Source of the DNA: Cryptomeria japonica
Taxonomy: Eukaryota; Streptophyta; Pinopsida; Cupressales; Cupressaceae
Direction of reading: 5' to 3'
DNA length: 64,000 bases
Assembly (NCBI RefSeq): GCF_030272615.1
Contig: NC_081410.1
Span: forward strand, 292,550,457 to 292,614,456
Position 1 is the first letter of the stretch. Each line of letters starts with the position of its first letter. Positions 10,949 to 21,818 of the stretch are shown here, piece by piece. Made by a program: the position numbers and the translations under genes. The notes below the pieces were generated by a model. It saw only the letters and a list, made by a program, of their open reading frames with translations, made no database searches and was not told where the DNA came from.

Positions 10949-12043
10949 ATGGAAAATCTGATGAAGCAACTTGAAGGAGCTCTTTCAGACTATGATGTAG
11001 AGAAGTTGAAAAATATCAAACTAGAAGATGATTTAAGGGTAGCTCAGGATATCATTTAGGCACTTCAAGAGAATCTTACTCTTGCAAGAAATAAGAGAAG
11101 AGAACTTTGTGAAAATTTGCAAAATGAGAATGATGAAAAGGAATCACTTAATGATCAAATAAGCAAGCTAAAACAAGAGAACATGACAACAAAGAATGAG
11201 ATGCAGTATATGAATATGAGATTTTGCAAAGAGATTGAGGACAGGAAGAATAATGAAGAAGAATTGACCAGAAGACTAAGTGATGCAGCAAATGAGAACA
11301 CAAGACTTAGCTATGAAAATGACATGTTGAAGATAGATCTGATGCACACTCAGAATGACTCCAATGAACTAATGAGACAGAAAGAAGACTTAGAAAGAGA
11401 ACTAGAAACTGCAAATCAACATAAAGAAAAATTCAATAAAAGCTCAGAGGAACTTGGCACCTTGCTAAAGAATCAAAAACCTAAAGGTGACACTTCTGGA
11501 ATTGGCTTTGAAGTTGGTGAAAGTTTCAGTACTGCAAATACACAGGATCACAGCAAACTGATAAGATAACCTAATGCTTATAAATTCAATGGAAAATGAT
11601 TTAACTGTAATAAGTATGGTCATAGAGCAAATGAATGTAGATCTAGAAATTATCAAAATATCAACACACCCACCAGTCAATGTTCAAAATGCAACAAAGT
11701 TGGTCACAACTTTGAAAACTGCAGAATGAATGTAAGATGTTATGTTTGTGGAAGATTTAGACATTTATCTAATCAATGCAGAACACAAACCAGCATAGGT
11801 TATGGGAAAGCTATTCAAAAGAATAATGTGACTTGTTATGCATGTAACAAGATTGGGCATATTGCAAAATTTTGTAGAAGTAAAGGATCACTGGTAGACA
11901 ACAAAAGTTCTAGCTTAAAAGGTAAAGAAAAAGTTGAAGAGGTTAAGCAAGAATTCTCAAAACAATGGATTAGAAAAGCTGATCTAAATATTGGGGATAC
12001 TCCTCCACTGGTAGAACCAATCAATGCTTCATCGGCAGGATAG
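10949..12043 (+). pseudogene. NA-A ORF1: coiled coil plus four CCHC zinc knuckles (Gag-like)
   Basis: Start chosen at MENLMKQLEGAL, about 60 bases after the primer site. Residues from about 10 to 200 are heptad-rich and strongly charged (long Glu/Lys/Leu runs), predicted as a coiled coil. Four zinc knuckles follow: FNCNKYGHRANEC (first Cys replaced), CSKCNKVGHNFENC, CYVCGRFRHLSNQC and CYACNKIGHIAKFC. TAG at 11057, TAA at 11567 and TGA near 11598 break the frame. Four CCHC boxes with a coiled coil suggest a nucleic-acid-binding, self-assembling Gag-like protein. It does not resemble the COP-1 Gag, which has one knuckle and a different N-terminus. NA-B and NA-D hold homologues. Confidence 0.8.
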
Positions 12044-12370
12044 AGCAGTGCTCCATCGACAGGAAGTTCTTCATCTAATTAGAGAAAGTTTCCTTGAGGG
12101 TTTGGCAATCTAATGACACATGTGCTATTATTCCCTCGGTTAGAGATAAGAAGATGGAAATTACTTGTTACCGGCAGATAATGTTAAGTGAACACTTAAC
12201 CGACATGCATTTAATGTGGTAGATGGTGAAAAGATACTATAAAGTTGAGGTTTTGGCTCCATTCCATTTCATCGAGATTTCAAACCTACGAAGAGCATGA
12301 AGATTCCAAGCAAGAGGCAAGAACACTCCAAGCAATCATCCATCCTAAAGGTAGTAAAAGGTATTTTATC
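12044..12370 (+). other. NA-A ORF1-ORF2 spacer with possible internal promoter
   Basis: 327 bases with no conserved protein. It holds GCATTTAATGTGG near 12207 and ATACTATAAAG near 12234, about 135 bases before the ORF2 ATG. NA-B has GCATTTAATGTAG in the equivalent spacer (near 35018), and NA-D has GCATTTATTATAGC on its minus strand (near 42255). The conservation suggests a signal for ORF2 expression. An internal promoter is inference only. Confidence 0.35.
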
Positions 12371-15300
12371 ATGGCATCCACCTCTGCAATTGAATATATA
12401 GCAAACCCTACTTTTGTCGAAGTGATAAAAAGACCTAGGCCCGTATTTCAATTAGTTCCCAAGGTAGCAAAAAAAGATGATACCTTAGGTGCTTTTTCTC
12501 AAATTCCTAAGGGAGTTGTTTATGTTGAAGACCCCAGAATTTACATTCACTATAACATTGAGGAACTAGGAGATGAAGAGATTAAAACCATGTTTAAAAC
12601 TGTGATATGTGATAAATCTGGCAATGTAAAAGATGAACACAAGATCATTGAAACCCTAGGATTTACAGAGATCCTTAGCATTCCTGAATTCCCCAAGGAT
12701 GTGATTAGGATAGTCTTAAGCAAGGTACATGGTGAATTTTTCTGGCTAGATGCAATCCACAAAATCACTAAGGAAGCTGTGAAAGTTGTCACAGGGTTAC
12801 CGACCACCAGTAAAAGACCACACAAAACTAAGAAGGTATCCAATGACCTAGTTACAAACCTAACTGGTGCCACATCCAATAAAAGGTCCTTAAGAGTGAA
12901 TGATGTAACAGACATTAATGTGAGATTTATCAGCATGATATTAAGGTATAAAGCTACTCATGCAAATAGACTTAATTTAATTTCAAGTTTATGCATTAAG
13001 AGTGCTTATGATATGGTCATAGATAATGCAAAGATTGATGTATGTTTGTGGTTAAAGGATGAATTAATTGACAACCTTGGAAAGATTAAGAAGGACAAGA
13101 AAGGAACTTTCAGATTTGGAAATCTGCTAGTATGTCTGATGCTACATATAACCAAGCAGGTTCCTGGTATAGGCTATAAAGAACTTGGATATGATATACC
13201 GGTAGGCAAACAGTTAACAGAACTATTCAATAACATGGGAGAAGACAAGGAAAACAATATCCATGATTTCTTTCAAGCACTAAAGGCCAAAATGAAGAAA
13301 AGAATCAGGCTATCACAAAAGATTGTTGACAAATATAAAGATGAAATATGCTTTGTAATCAAGAAAGATGAGATCTGGATGGAAGCAGTCATCCCTAGGA
13401 TAGTTTGGGTAATAGAGATGGGTTATGAAATAGATGATCACATAATTGAAACATATGCTAAAGCACTTCTGGAAGCCCCTAAAGGAACCTAAGGAAGAAG
13501 TATTTGGTAGTGAAGAAACTATTGAAACTGAAATACAATCTAAGAAAAGAGTGAAAAAGGTTGAGGCAGTTGTAAGAAAAGGTTCCAGACAAGCAAAGGC
13601 CATCAAAGAAGATGTGTTAAAGCAAACTGGTATAACAGAGGATGATTTAGCAGCTCCACAACCTAAAACTCACCTATCACTGGTAGGTACTTCTTTGGAG
13701 AGTGACATGCCTACAACTTTCAAGAGAGTTGTAAAGAAAAGAGATCCCTCACCAGCAACCACACCCTCACCTAGGAAGGCAAGACAAAAACAAGTAGTGA
13801 GATCTCTGGTAAGAAAGGCTACACCAAAGAAGAACAAATTGACACCCAAAAAGAAGAAGAGGACAAACAAGGACTTGGCCCCTCTTGATATACTATTAAA
13901 TGAAATTATAGAGGAAGGAAAATTGAAGAATATAGAGAAAATATATGACACTTTAACAGCCGATGAAAAAGAACAAGTTGAAAATAGTGTTATATTGCAT
14001 ATGGATATGTATAAGAAATTTTTGATGGAAGTAGTAAATGAAATTCTAGATGAACTATTTAAGAGACTGGAAGAAAGAAGACAACCAGTAATAGAACTAG
14101 ACAAGAAAATAAAGATTGAAAAGCTACTTACTGTATATCCAGTGAATTCACCCAAAGAAATTGATGACCTAATTGCTCAAGCCAACCGGTCAGTATTTTC
14201 TACTGCACACTGGCACATTGCTTTAATGGTTGGAATAGTTAATGAGGTGGCTGAGGAGATAGAAAATGGATGGGATATATTCCTAGTTGAAAAAGAAAAA
14301 AAAGAAGAATATAGGAACCCCAAACCTATAAAAGTTTATCAAAAAGAAAGAGACAAGGGTAAAGGTAAAGTTGGTGGACCACCTAGTATCAAGGTTAAAG
14401 ACAACTTACCCCCACCTCCTTTGATTACTCCGGTAAAAACAACAGCTACAAAAGATCAACCGGTAGCTAAAAGTATGAATGTAGAGGATGGTAATCCTAA
14501 TCCTGAAGTCTTATATACTATGGATGTTGATACTCAAAAGATCAACATTGTGGTAGACAAAGATACAATTGATAAGACTGAAATGGCTAGTGAGCCTCCG
14601 GTAGCTGAGAAAACTGACAACACATAGGAGAAACCGACTGATGACAAAGAGAAAAAGGTAGAAACTTAGACTTAGATTGAGACAATGCAACAAACAGAGA
14701 AACAAACAGAGCAAAAGGCTCCTGAATAGGAATAGGAATAGAAGGAAACAGTGCCACCGACATTTGGAGAAGTAGAAAAACCATTGCTTAGGGAAATACA
14801 AACACAAATAGACCTACCAGAAGTCAATACAAGCTTGGTTACTTCCACTGGCGGTACTCAAAATGTTGATTCATCATTAGGCTACAAAACAACTAATGTG
14901 ACTGAGGTACTATTAGATTCAATCAAAAAGATAACAGACTGCAGTTTACAAGCTTATAAGGCAATAGATGATACCATACGAATTTGGAAGGTAATTGCTC
15001 CTAACTGTAATATAGAAAATAAAGATTCTTTAGGACAACTTGATACCTTGTGTAAATATATCACATAAAACATTGAGAAAATAAAGGAAGAGACACTGAA
15101 GGATAAAGTAGAAATTGAAAAGCAAAAATTCTTTGATGAGCAAATAAAGAAGTGTAACAGAGATTTTGACACATTTCTACCGGAACTGTGTAATTTATTG
15201 AAAGAGTACAAAACTCTGTACAAAGACACCTGTAAGACAAACCTTTTGACTGTAGATATAGACAAGAAGATGAGCAAGGTACAGGATGAAATTAATAAAC

Positions 15301-15641
15301 TTGCAGATAATTCTATCAACTCACCTCATACATTATCAATTTTTGAACAGAAGATAACAAATTTTGAGGAAGATTTACTTAAATTGGAAAGAGAGAAAGA
15401 AAGAGTAGTGAATAAGGCAAAGCATCTAAGATTAAAACTGAGTCCAAGATTGGACTATCTAGCATCACTACGGAAGGAAGTATCTGAGGCACTAATACAG
15501 GGACAGAAAAGATCGGTAGAGCATTTGCAGCATCTCACCGATATAGTTAAGAGAATAGAGACAACAATAAGAGATAATAAAAAGTTCATGGAGAGTATAA
15601 ACTTGATTTTGGCGGATCTATTTCAAATTGTAACTACCTAG
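12371..15641 (+). pseudogene. NA-A ORF2: large protein of unknown function (about 1,090 residues)
   Basis: The frame is open upstream from 12245, but I place the start at 12371 because MASTS is shared with NA-D ORF2 (MASTSEIY) and, with one stop, NA-B (MA*SS). Residues 1-370 form the conserved part: IKRPRPVFQLVPK, an 'EELG' block, VHGEFFWLD-IHKITKEAVKVVTGLP, LTGATSN, and a C-terminal KGTFRFGNLLVCLML-IP-PGIG segment. A one-base shift near 13480 moves the frame. A Lys/Pro-rich stretch follows (TPKKNKLTPKKKKR), then an acidic Gln-rich part where CAG has become TAG repeatedly (14625, 14667-14732), and a coiled coil to the end. I do not recognise the family. There are no RT, integrase, protease or transposase motifs. 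A structural or RNA-binding role next to ORF1 is a guess. Confidence 0.7.
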
Positions 15642-15827
15642 TTACAAGGTTGAAACTACAAACTCTGCTGACAGCTTGACAACCTTTGCCATTGATGCCA
15701 AAGGGGGAGTAGTGGGATGAGAAAATTCAACATCACTGGAATCATATGCTTAGGGGGAGCACACACATTTTTGGATACACTTTTGAAATTTCTCATGAGT
15801 GTTACCATCAATGCCAAAGGGGGAGAT
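15642..15827 (+). promoter_or_regulatory. NA-A 3' tail with repeated polypurine tracts
   Basis: Holds ATGCCAAAGGGGGAGTAG (near 15693), CTTAGGGGGAGCAC (near 15750) and the LTR-proximal ATGCCAAAGGGGGAGAT, which abuts the LTR at 15828. Repeated tracts of this type are typical of Sirevirus 3' ends; the last primes plus-strand synthesis. Confidence 0.8.
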
Positions 15828-16656
15828 TGTTGGCATATGCACACTCCAATGAGACATTGTAGGTGATTGAAGGTTTTGTCATTGATGGCAACCTTGAAAT
15901 CCTATGGTGACGGTAAGGCATTATACCGGCAAGGAATTACACCGACAAATTAGTGCACCGACATCAACAGATCACACTCTACACCAGCACTCAGGACACT
16001 GACACCGGCACAAAGAAAGGAAGTATACTGGTAGAGAGGTCGAGAGGATTTTGTTATATTATATTTTGTTTATCATTGTCAAAACTTTGTAAGCTGACCT
16101 GGCAAATTGTAAAATGACTCTTATATATAAAAGAGATCATTGTAGACATTTTTAAAAAGAAAGAAGGAAGTGATAAAAGAAAAATATAAGGTAGACCTAT
16201 TATGCGAAATATAGGTTAAAGGTTTATGTAAGAAGCAGAGTAGCAATCGGTACTGGATCAGGCATTATAGATGCTATTGTAAAGCAGTACAAGATATTGG
16301 ATTTGTATAATCCACATTGTAAGTCAGTGAGACTTCCCATTGAGTAGTGAGCTCTAGGCAGTTGGCCTTCCTGCATGTGCAAGCCCCTATTGTAAGTAAT
16401 ATTCTCTTATTGGCTAGTGAGTGAATATTGTGGGTCACAAATCCCATCGAGGTTTTTCCCACATTGGGTTTCCTCATTAAATCCTTGTGTTATGGTGTGC
16501 TTTTCATGTGGATGTTCTTAATTCTATTTATTACATTATTTCTTGCATACCGGTACACTGTTATAATATGTTCTGCATGTTTTAAGTTAAAAAATTCTCA
16601 TTACCGGTTAGATATTGATTCACCCCCCCCTCTCAGTATCTGTGGGATTCCTAACA
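15828..16656 (+). repeat. NA-A LTR copy 2
   Basis: 829 bp, TGTTGG to CCTAACA, closely similar to copies 1, 3 and 4. It is preceded by the proper polypurine tract, so it is the original 3' LTR position, and is followed by a partial tail copy rather than by host sequence. Confidence 0.92.
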
Positions 16657-17023
16657 ATTAAGAGAATAGAGACAGAAAACACCGGTAGAGCATTTGCAGC
16701 ATCTCACCGGTACAATTAAGAGAACAGAGACATCAATAAGAGATAGTAAAAAGTTCATGGAGAGTATAAACTTGATTTTGGCAGATCTATTTCAAATTGT
16801 AACTACCCAGTTACAAGGTTGAAACTACAAACTCTACTAACATCTTGACAACCTTTTTCATTGATGCCAAAGGGGGAGTAGTGGGATGAGAAAATTCAAC
16901 ATCACTGGAATCATATGCTTAGGGGGAGCACACACATTTTTGGTAATATTTTTGGACTTCACATTTTTGGATACACTTTTGAAATTTCTCATGAGTGTTT
17001 CCATCAATGCCAAAGGGGGAGAT
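16657..17023 (+). repeat. NA-A duplicated tail, unit 1 (367 bp)
   Basis: Repeats the end of ORF2 and the polypurine region (compare about 15500-15827), starting ATTAAGAGAATAGAGACAG. With LTR copy 3 it forms a roughly 1.2 kb tandem unit. It contains an extra 'tttttggtaatatttttggacttcaca' duplication relative to the first tail. Confidence 0.88.
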
Positions 17024-17821
17024 TGTTGGCATATGCACATTCTAATGAGACATTGTAGGTGATTGAAGGTTTTTTCATTGATGGTAACCTTACAATCCTA
17101 TGGCACCGGCAAGGCATTACACCGACAAGTTAGTGCACCGGCATCAGTAGATCACACTCTACACTGGCACTTAGGACACCGACACCGACACAAAGAAAGG
17201 AAGTATACCGGCACAGAGGCCATCATGATTTTGTTATATTATTGTAAAAACTTTGTAAGCCAACTTCGCAAATTGTAAAATGACTCTTATATATAAAAGA
17301 GATCATTATAGACATTTTTAAAAAGAAAGAAGGAAGCGATAAAAGAAAACTATAAGGTAGACCTATTATGCAAATTATAGGTTAAAGGTTTATGTAAGAA
17401 GTAGAGCAGCAATTGGTACTGGATCAGGCATTATAGATGCTATTGTAAAGTAGTACAAGATATTGGATTTGTATAATCCACATTGTAAGTCAGTGAGACT
17501 TCCCATTGAGCAGTGAGCTCTAAGCAGTTGGCCTTCCTGCATGTGCAGGCCCCTATTGTAAGTAATATTCTCTTATTGGCTAGTGAGTGAATATTTTGGG
17601 TCACAAATCCCACCGAGGTTTTTCCCACACCAGGTTTCCTCGTTAAATCCTTGTGTTATGGTGTGATTTTCATGTGGATGTTCTTACTTCTGTTTATTAC
17701 ATTATTTCTTGCATACCGGTACACTGTTATAATATGTTCTGCATGTTTTAAGTTAAGAAATTCTCATTATCGGTTAGATACTGATTCACCCCCCCTCTCA
17801 GTATTTGTGGGATTCCTAACA
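17024..17821 (+). repeat. NA-A LTR copy 3
   Basis: 798 bp, TGTTGG to CCTAACA. It lacks about 30 bases near 17235 (the TATATTTTGTTTATTATTG region) that are present in copies 1, 2 and 4. Confidence 0.92.
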
Positions 17822-18188
17822 ATTAAGAGAATAGGGACAGAAAACACCGGCAGAGCATTTGCATCATCTCACCGGTACAGTTAAGAGAATAGAGACAACA
17901 ATAAGAGATAGTAAAAAGTTCATGGAGAGTATAAAATTGATTTTGGGGGATCTATTTCAAATTGTAACTACCCAGTTACAAGGTTGAAACTACAAACTCT
18001 ACTGACATCTTGATAACCTTTGTCATTGATACCAAAGGGGGAGTACTGGGATGAGAAAATTCAACATCACCGGAATCATATGCTCAAGGGGAGCACACAC
18101 ATATTTGGTAACATTTTTGGACTTCACATTTTTGGATACACTTTTGAAATTTCTCATGAGTGTTGCCATCAATGCCAAAGGGGGAGAT
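17822..18188 (+). repeat. NA-A duplicated tail, unit 2 (367 bp)
   Basis: Same length and start (ATTAAGAGAATAGGGACAG) as unit 1, with scattered substitutions. It ends in ATGCCAAAGGGGGAGAT directly before LTR copy 4. Confidence 0.88.
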
Positions 18189-19018
18189 TGTTGGCATATG
18201 CACACTCCAATGAGACATTGTAGGTGATTGAAGGTTTTGTCATTGATGGCAACCTTGCAATCCTATGGCACCGGCAAGGCATTATACTGGCAAGGCATTA
18301 CATCGACAAGTTAGTGCACCGGCATCAGCAGATCACACTCTACACTAGCACTCAAGATACCGGCACCGACAGAAAGAAAGGAAGTATACTGGCAAAATGG
18401 CCGAGAGGATTTTGTTATATTATATTTTGTTTATTATTGTAAAAACTTTGTAAGACGACTTGGCAAATTGTAAAATGACTCTTATATATAAAAGAGATCA
18501 TTGTAGACATTTTTAAAAAGAAAGAAGGAAGCAATAAAAGAAAAATATAAGGTAGGCCTATTATGCAAAATATAGGTTAAAGGTTTATGTAAGAAGCAGA
18601 GCAACAACCGGTACTGGATCAGGCATTATAGATGCTATTGTAAAGTAGTACAAGATATTAGATTTGTATAATCCACATTGTAAGTCAGTGAGACTTCCCA
18701 TTGAGCAGTGAGATCTAAGCAGTTGGCCTTCCTGCATGTGCAGGCCCCTATTGTAAGTAATATTCTCTTATTGGCCAATGAGTGAATATTGTGGGTCACA
18801 AATCCCACTGAGTTTTTTCCCACACCGGGTTTCCTCGTTAAACCCTTGTGTTATGGTGTTCTTTTCATGTGGATGTTCTTAATTCTATTTATTACATTAT
18901 TTCTTGCATACCGGTACACTGTTATAATATGTTCTGCATGTTTTAAGTTAAGAAATTTTCATTACTTGTTAGATACTGATTCACCCCCTCCCTCTCAGTA
19001 TTTGTGGGATTCCTAATA
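18189..19018 (+). repeat. NA-A LTR copy 4 (outer 3' LTR)
   Basis: 830 bp ending CCTAATA, with CA mutated to TA, followed by the right target-site copy GAACT and the resumed COP-1 reverse transcriptase. Confidence 0.92.
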
Positions 19019-19023
19019 GAACT
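19019..19023. repeat. NA-A target-site duplication, right (GAACT)
   Basis: Matches the left GCACT at four of five bases. The COP-1 frame continues immediately afterwards. Confidence 0.8.
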
Positions 19024-20069
19024 CCCATCTTGTGAAGATTAAATTTGAAAGACCAAGTGAAGATAGCAATATCTACTTGAAATCAGAAGGAGATTAGATT
19101 CTAATCTGTGAAGTATTTGTTGATGACATCATCTTTGGAGGAGATGACAAGATGAGTCGTGATTTTGCCGATGAGATGAAGAAGGAATTTGAGATGTCAC
19201 TCATAGGGGAGATTAAGTTCTTCATTGGACTGCAGATTTGACAAATGAAAGATGGAATCTTTATTACTCAGTCCAAGTATGTCAAAGAGGTGTTGAAGAC
19301 CTTTGGCATGGAAGACAGTAAACTTGTTGGTACACCAATGGTGACCCATTGTAAACTATCAAAAGAAGATGACTCAACACTGGTAAATGAGAAGGAATAC
19401 CGATCAATGATTGGTAAGTTGCATTATGTAGTGCATAGCAGACCGGACATTGCACATGTAGTGGGTATTACTGCTCGGTTTCAGCAAAGCCCAAGAGAAT
19501 CCCACTTGGTAGCAGTCAAGCGGATTCTTAGATATCTGAAGGGAACTATTGACTATGGGTTATGGTATCCATACAATAATGATTTCAACCTGAAAGTGTT
19601 CACAGATGTTGATTGGGCTAGTAATGTAGATGACCAGAAGAGCACAACCAGTGGTGCATTCTTTCTCGGTGGTAGGTTGGTCCCTTGGATGAGTAAAAAG
19701 CAGAGCTACATCTCTCAGTCTACAACAGAAGCAGAGTATGTTGCAGATTTTATGAACTGTACCCAAACTATTTGGATGAAACATGTACTGAATGGCTACA
19801 AAGTTCCTATATCTGAACTGGTAAGTATATTCTGTGACAATACAAGTGTAATTAACATTTCCAAGAATCCGGTTTTACATGCTAGAACCAAGCACTTTGA
19901 ACTCAAGTATCATTTCTTGAGGGAAAAGGTTCAGAACAAAGAGGTGGCATTGGAACATGTTTTTAGTAAGGAGCAGTTAGCAGACATATTCACCAAGCCT
20001 CTACCAAAGGCTTCATTTACCTATTTGAGAGGTGAATTAGGGGTATTTCCCCTTCAAGAGGTGAACTAA
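19024..20069 (+). pseudogene. COP-1 reverse transcriptase C-terminus and RNase H
   Basis: Resumes the RT at HLVKIKFE. The catalytic pair is in VFVDDIIFGG near 19110, followed by the KEFEMSLIGEIKFFIGLQ block. TAG near 19095 and TGA near 19239 interrupt it. From 19245 the frame is open to the stop at 20067-20069: SRPDIAHVVG, the RNase H block FTDVDWASNVDDQKSTTSG, SQSTTEAEYVA, FCDNTSVINISKNPV, RTKHFELKYHFLRE and DIFTKPLP. These are the standard Copia RNase H motifs, and this is the best-preserved coding part of the element. Confidence 0.93.
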
Positions 20070-20314
20070 AAGTAAGTGCTCCACATCAATCAGATCTTAC
20101 TTTTCTATATATTCTCACGATTGATGTGTTGAAGGATGCTACTCCTCAGGGGGAGCAACATAGTGGAATAAGGAAGCTTGTGCTTCCACTTTGGCATTAT
20201 TGTCAAAGGGGGAGAAGATGTGAAGTGGAAAAGATATTTGTAGTATTAACGAGAAGATGTGATGCAGAAAGAGTGATATATTTGTATATTGCCATCAATG
20301 CCAAAGGGGGACAT
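20070..20314 (+). promoter_or_regulatory. COP-1 3' tail with repeated polypurine tracts
   Basis: Contains CTCAGGGGGAGCAAC (20146), ATTGTCAAAGGGGGAGAAG (20199) and ATGCCAAAGGGGGACAT just before the LTR at 20315. The multiple tracts are a Sirevirus-type feature. ATTGCCATCAATG (20288-20300) can pair with CATTGATGTCAAT inside the LTR (20364-20376) with one mismatch. Confidence 0.8.
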
Positions 20315-21813
20315 TGTTGGCATATGTGCAAGAGTATGATGACATGATGATATTGTATGTTGTCATTGATGTCAATATGCTGAGAAGTGAACCAGTATAT
20401 TGAAGTTAAGCAACTGGTAAAGAGAACCGGTATGATGGTGTAAACTGGTATATGTGCAATAAGTGAAGCGGTATTCTTGTCCAAGTGAACCGGTATGATG
20501 TTGTGAACCAGAACCGATATGTCAGAATGTGAACCGGTACATGGAATGTGGTAGGACTACCGGTTCGTAGTCTTAGCTTTAGGGTTTCCAGTTGAAGTGT
20601 TCCAAGCCCGATGACATTGTGTGACGAGTTAGTATTGTAATGGAGATTAGATCATGTTGCCACATCAGTCTCATGTACGTGAAGGATCTTGCATGAAAAA
20701 TATTGATCCTATCTACCTCGGGAATGTGCGAAGTCTTTGCAAATGGTGGAGAACGCGTGATGGGTTATTGGCTCCATGAAGCAGTGAAGAACGAATGATG
20801 GAGAATATCTTGAGATCTGTTCAAGACCATTGTAATCAAATGCAAAGTGCTCAATGGTCAGGATTGAACTGATCAATTGCTTAACCTAAGTATTTAGGGT
20901 TTAGGGTTTATGTTGCCAACCTATCTGTGTTCTATAAGGTCGATGTTGTGTTTCATGTTGAGGTTGTTGGGAAATGTTGTGTGTGTATCTAAGTGCAGAG
21001 ATACATGATTCTTGCTAGACTAGATAAGAGGATTGATACCTGCATAGTGTGTGTATAGAAGGAAGGAACTAAAGTGGATCTGCATTGGCATTGAGTGCTA
21101 TTACCAGATCATTGTAATACCTGTTGAACTTTAACTACTTCAACAATTGGAAAATCCCTTAACCTGGTAGATTTAACCAGCTTGCTGTAAATCCTTTAAT
21201 ATGGTGACCTTAAGCCATTGAGTTCATAAAATCCTCTAACAAGGTAACCTCTAACAGGGTTTAACCCTTAACTAGGTATTCTAGCCATCCCTTAACTGGG
21301 TGATCCCTAATAGGATCGGTTCCTAACAGAACCTATTGCAATAGTCTTTAACTAGACTAGGCTTCTAACAGAGCAGACTTCTAAAGAGTTCAAAACAACT
21401 TGTGGGTATTCAACCCCACTATGGTTTTTCCCATTTGGTTTTCCACATGAAAATTGTGTGTGTCATATGTGATGTCTTTTTCATGTGATGCTTTGTTGTT
21501 TTCTATCAAGTGGTGAATCACGTTGATCTAGCAAGTTATTATATTTTTGATGATAGATTATCAGCTTATGCATAAAGACAAAGTGGAAATGAGGAAGTAG
21601 GTTGTGTGGAAAGCTAAGAAGATTGACCGGTTCATGTCTTTCATAGTTGCACTATGTTTAACTAGTAGTAGTTTGGTTTGGACCGGTGTTGGAGATTGCC
21701 ATTAGTTTACAGTCTACAATCAAACCAGTTTAGGAGAAGTTTTTGTGCCTATACTGATTCACCCCCCCCTCTCAGTACCGGTTTGGTACTCACTTTTCAT
21801 CATTAAGTTATCA
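20315..21813 (+). repeat. COP-1 3' LTR
   Basis: 1,499 bp, TGTTGGCATATG to TTATCA, partner of 1446-2943. It carries the same telomere-like TTTAGGGTTTAGGG motif near 20892. It is followed by the TSD GAAGT at 21814-21818. Confidence 0.93.
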
Positions 21814-21818
21814 GAAGT
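21814..21818. repeat. COP-1 target-site duplication, right (GAAGT)
   Basis: Second copy of GAAGT. TAT-G leader sequence resumes after it. Confidence 0.9.

Larger units (their letters stand above)
10065..19018 (+). mobile_element. NA-A: non-autonomous Sirevirus-like element with four LTR copies
   Basis: Begins TGTTGGCATATG and ends TA (CA in the other LTR copies), with TSD GCACT/GAACT. It has a 5' LTR (10065-10877), a 4,950-bp internal region with two ORFs of unknown type, then three further LTRs (15828-16656, 17024-17821, 18189-19018). These are separated by two 367-bp copies of the internal 3' tail. No protease, integrase or reverse transcriptase motif is present in any frame. Its ends carry the signals of Sirevirus-like Copia elements, so mobilisation in trans by such an element (COP-1 shares the end motifs) is inferred. 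ORF1 and ORF2 are homologous in content and order to those of NA-B and NA-D. Confidence 0.9.
1446..21813 (+). mobile_element. COP-1: Ty1/Copia (Sirevirus-like) retrotransposon
   Basis: A complete Copia element with two 1.5 kb LTRs (1446-2943 and 20315-21813), a Met-tRNA-type primer site, gag, protease, integrase, reverse transcriptase and RNase H in Copia order, a polypurine tract and a 5-bp TSD GAAGT. Its own internal region is about 4.4 kb once two later insertions are subtracted: SOLO-1 (5781-9803) and NA-A (10065-19018). Both insertions lie in the reverse transcriptase. Several AAAGGGGGAG tracts before the 3' LTR and the C-run (CACCCCCCCCTCTC) near the LTR 3' end are features I associate with the Sirevirus lineage. 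Many stops make it inactive. It is itself inserted in the leader of TAT-G. Confidence 0.93.

Noticed and set aside
15828-19018. CRISPR-like or satellite array
   Set aside because: The repeated units are LTR plus element tail of about 1.2 kb with LTR termini and purine tracts, which a nested retroelement origin fully explains.
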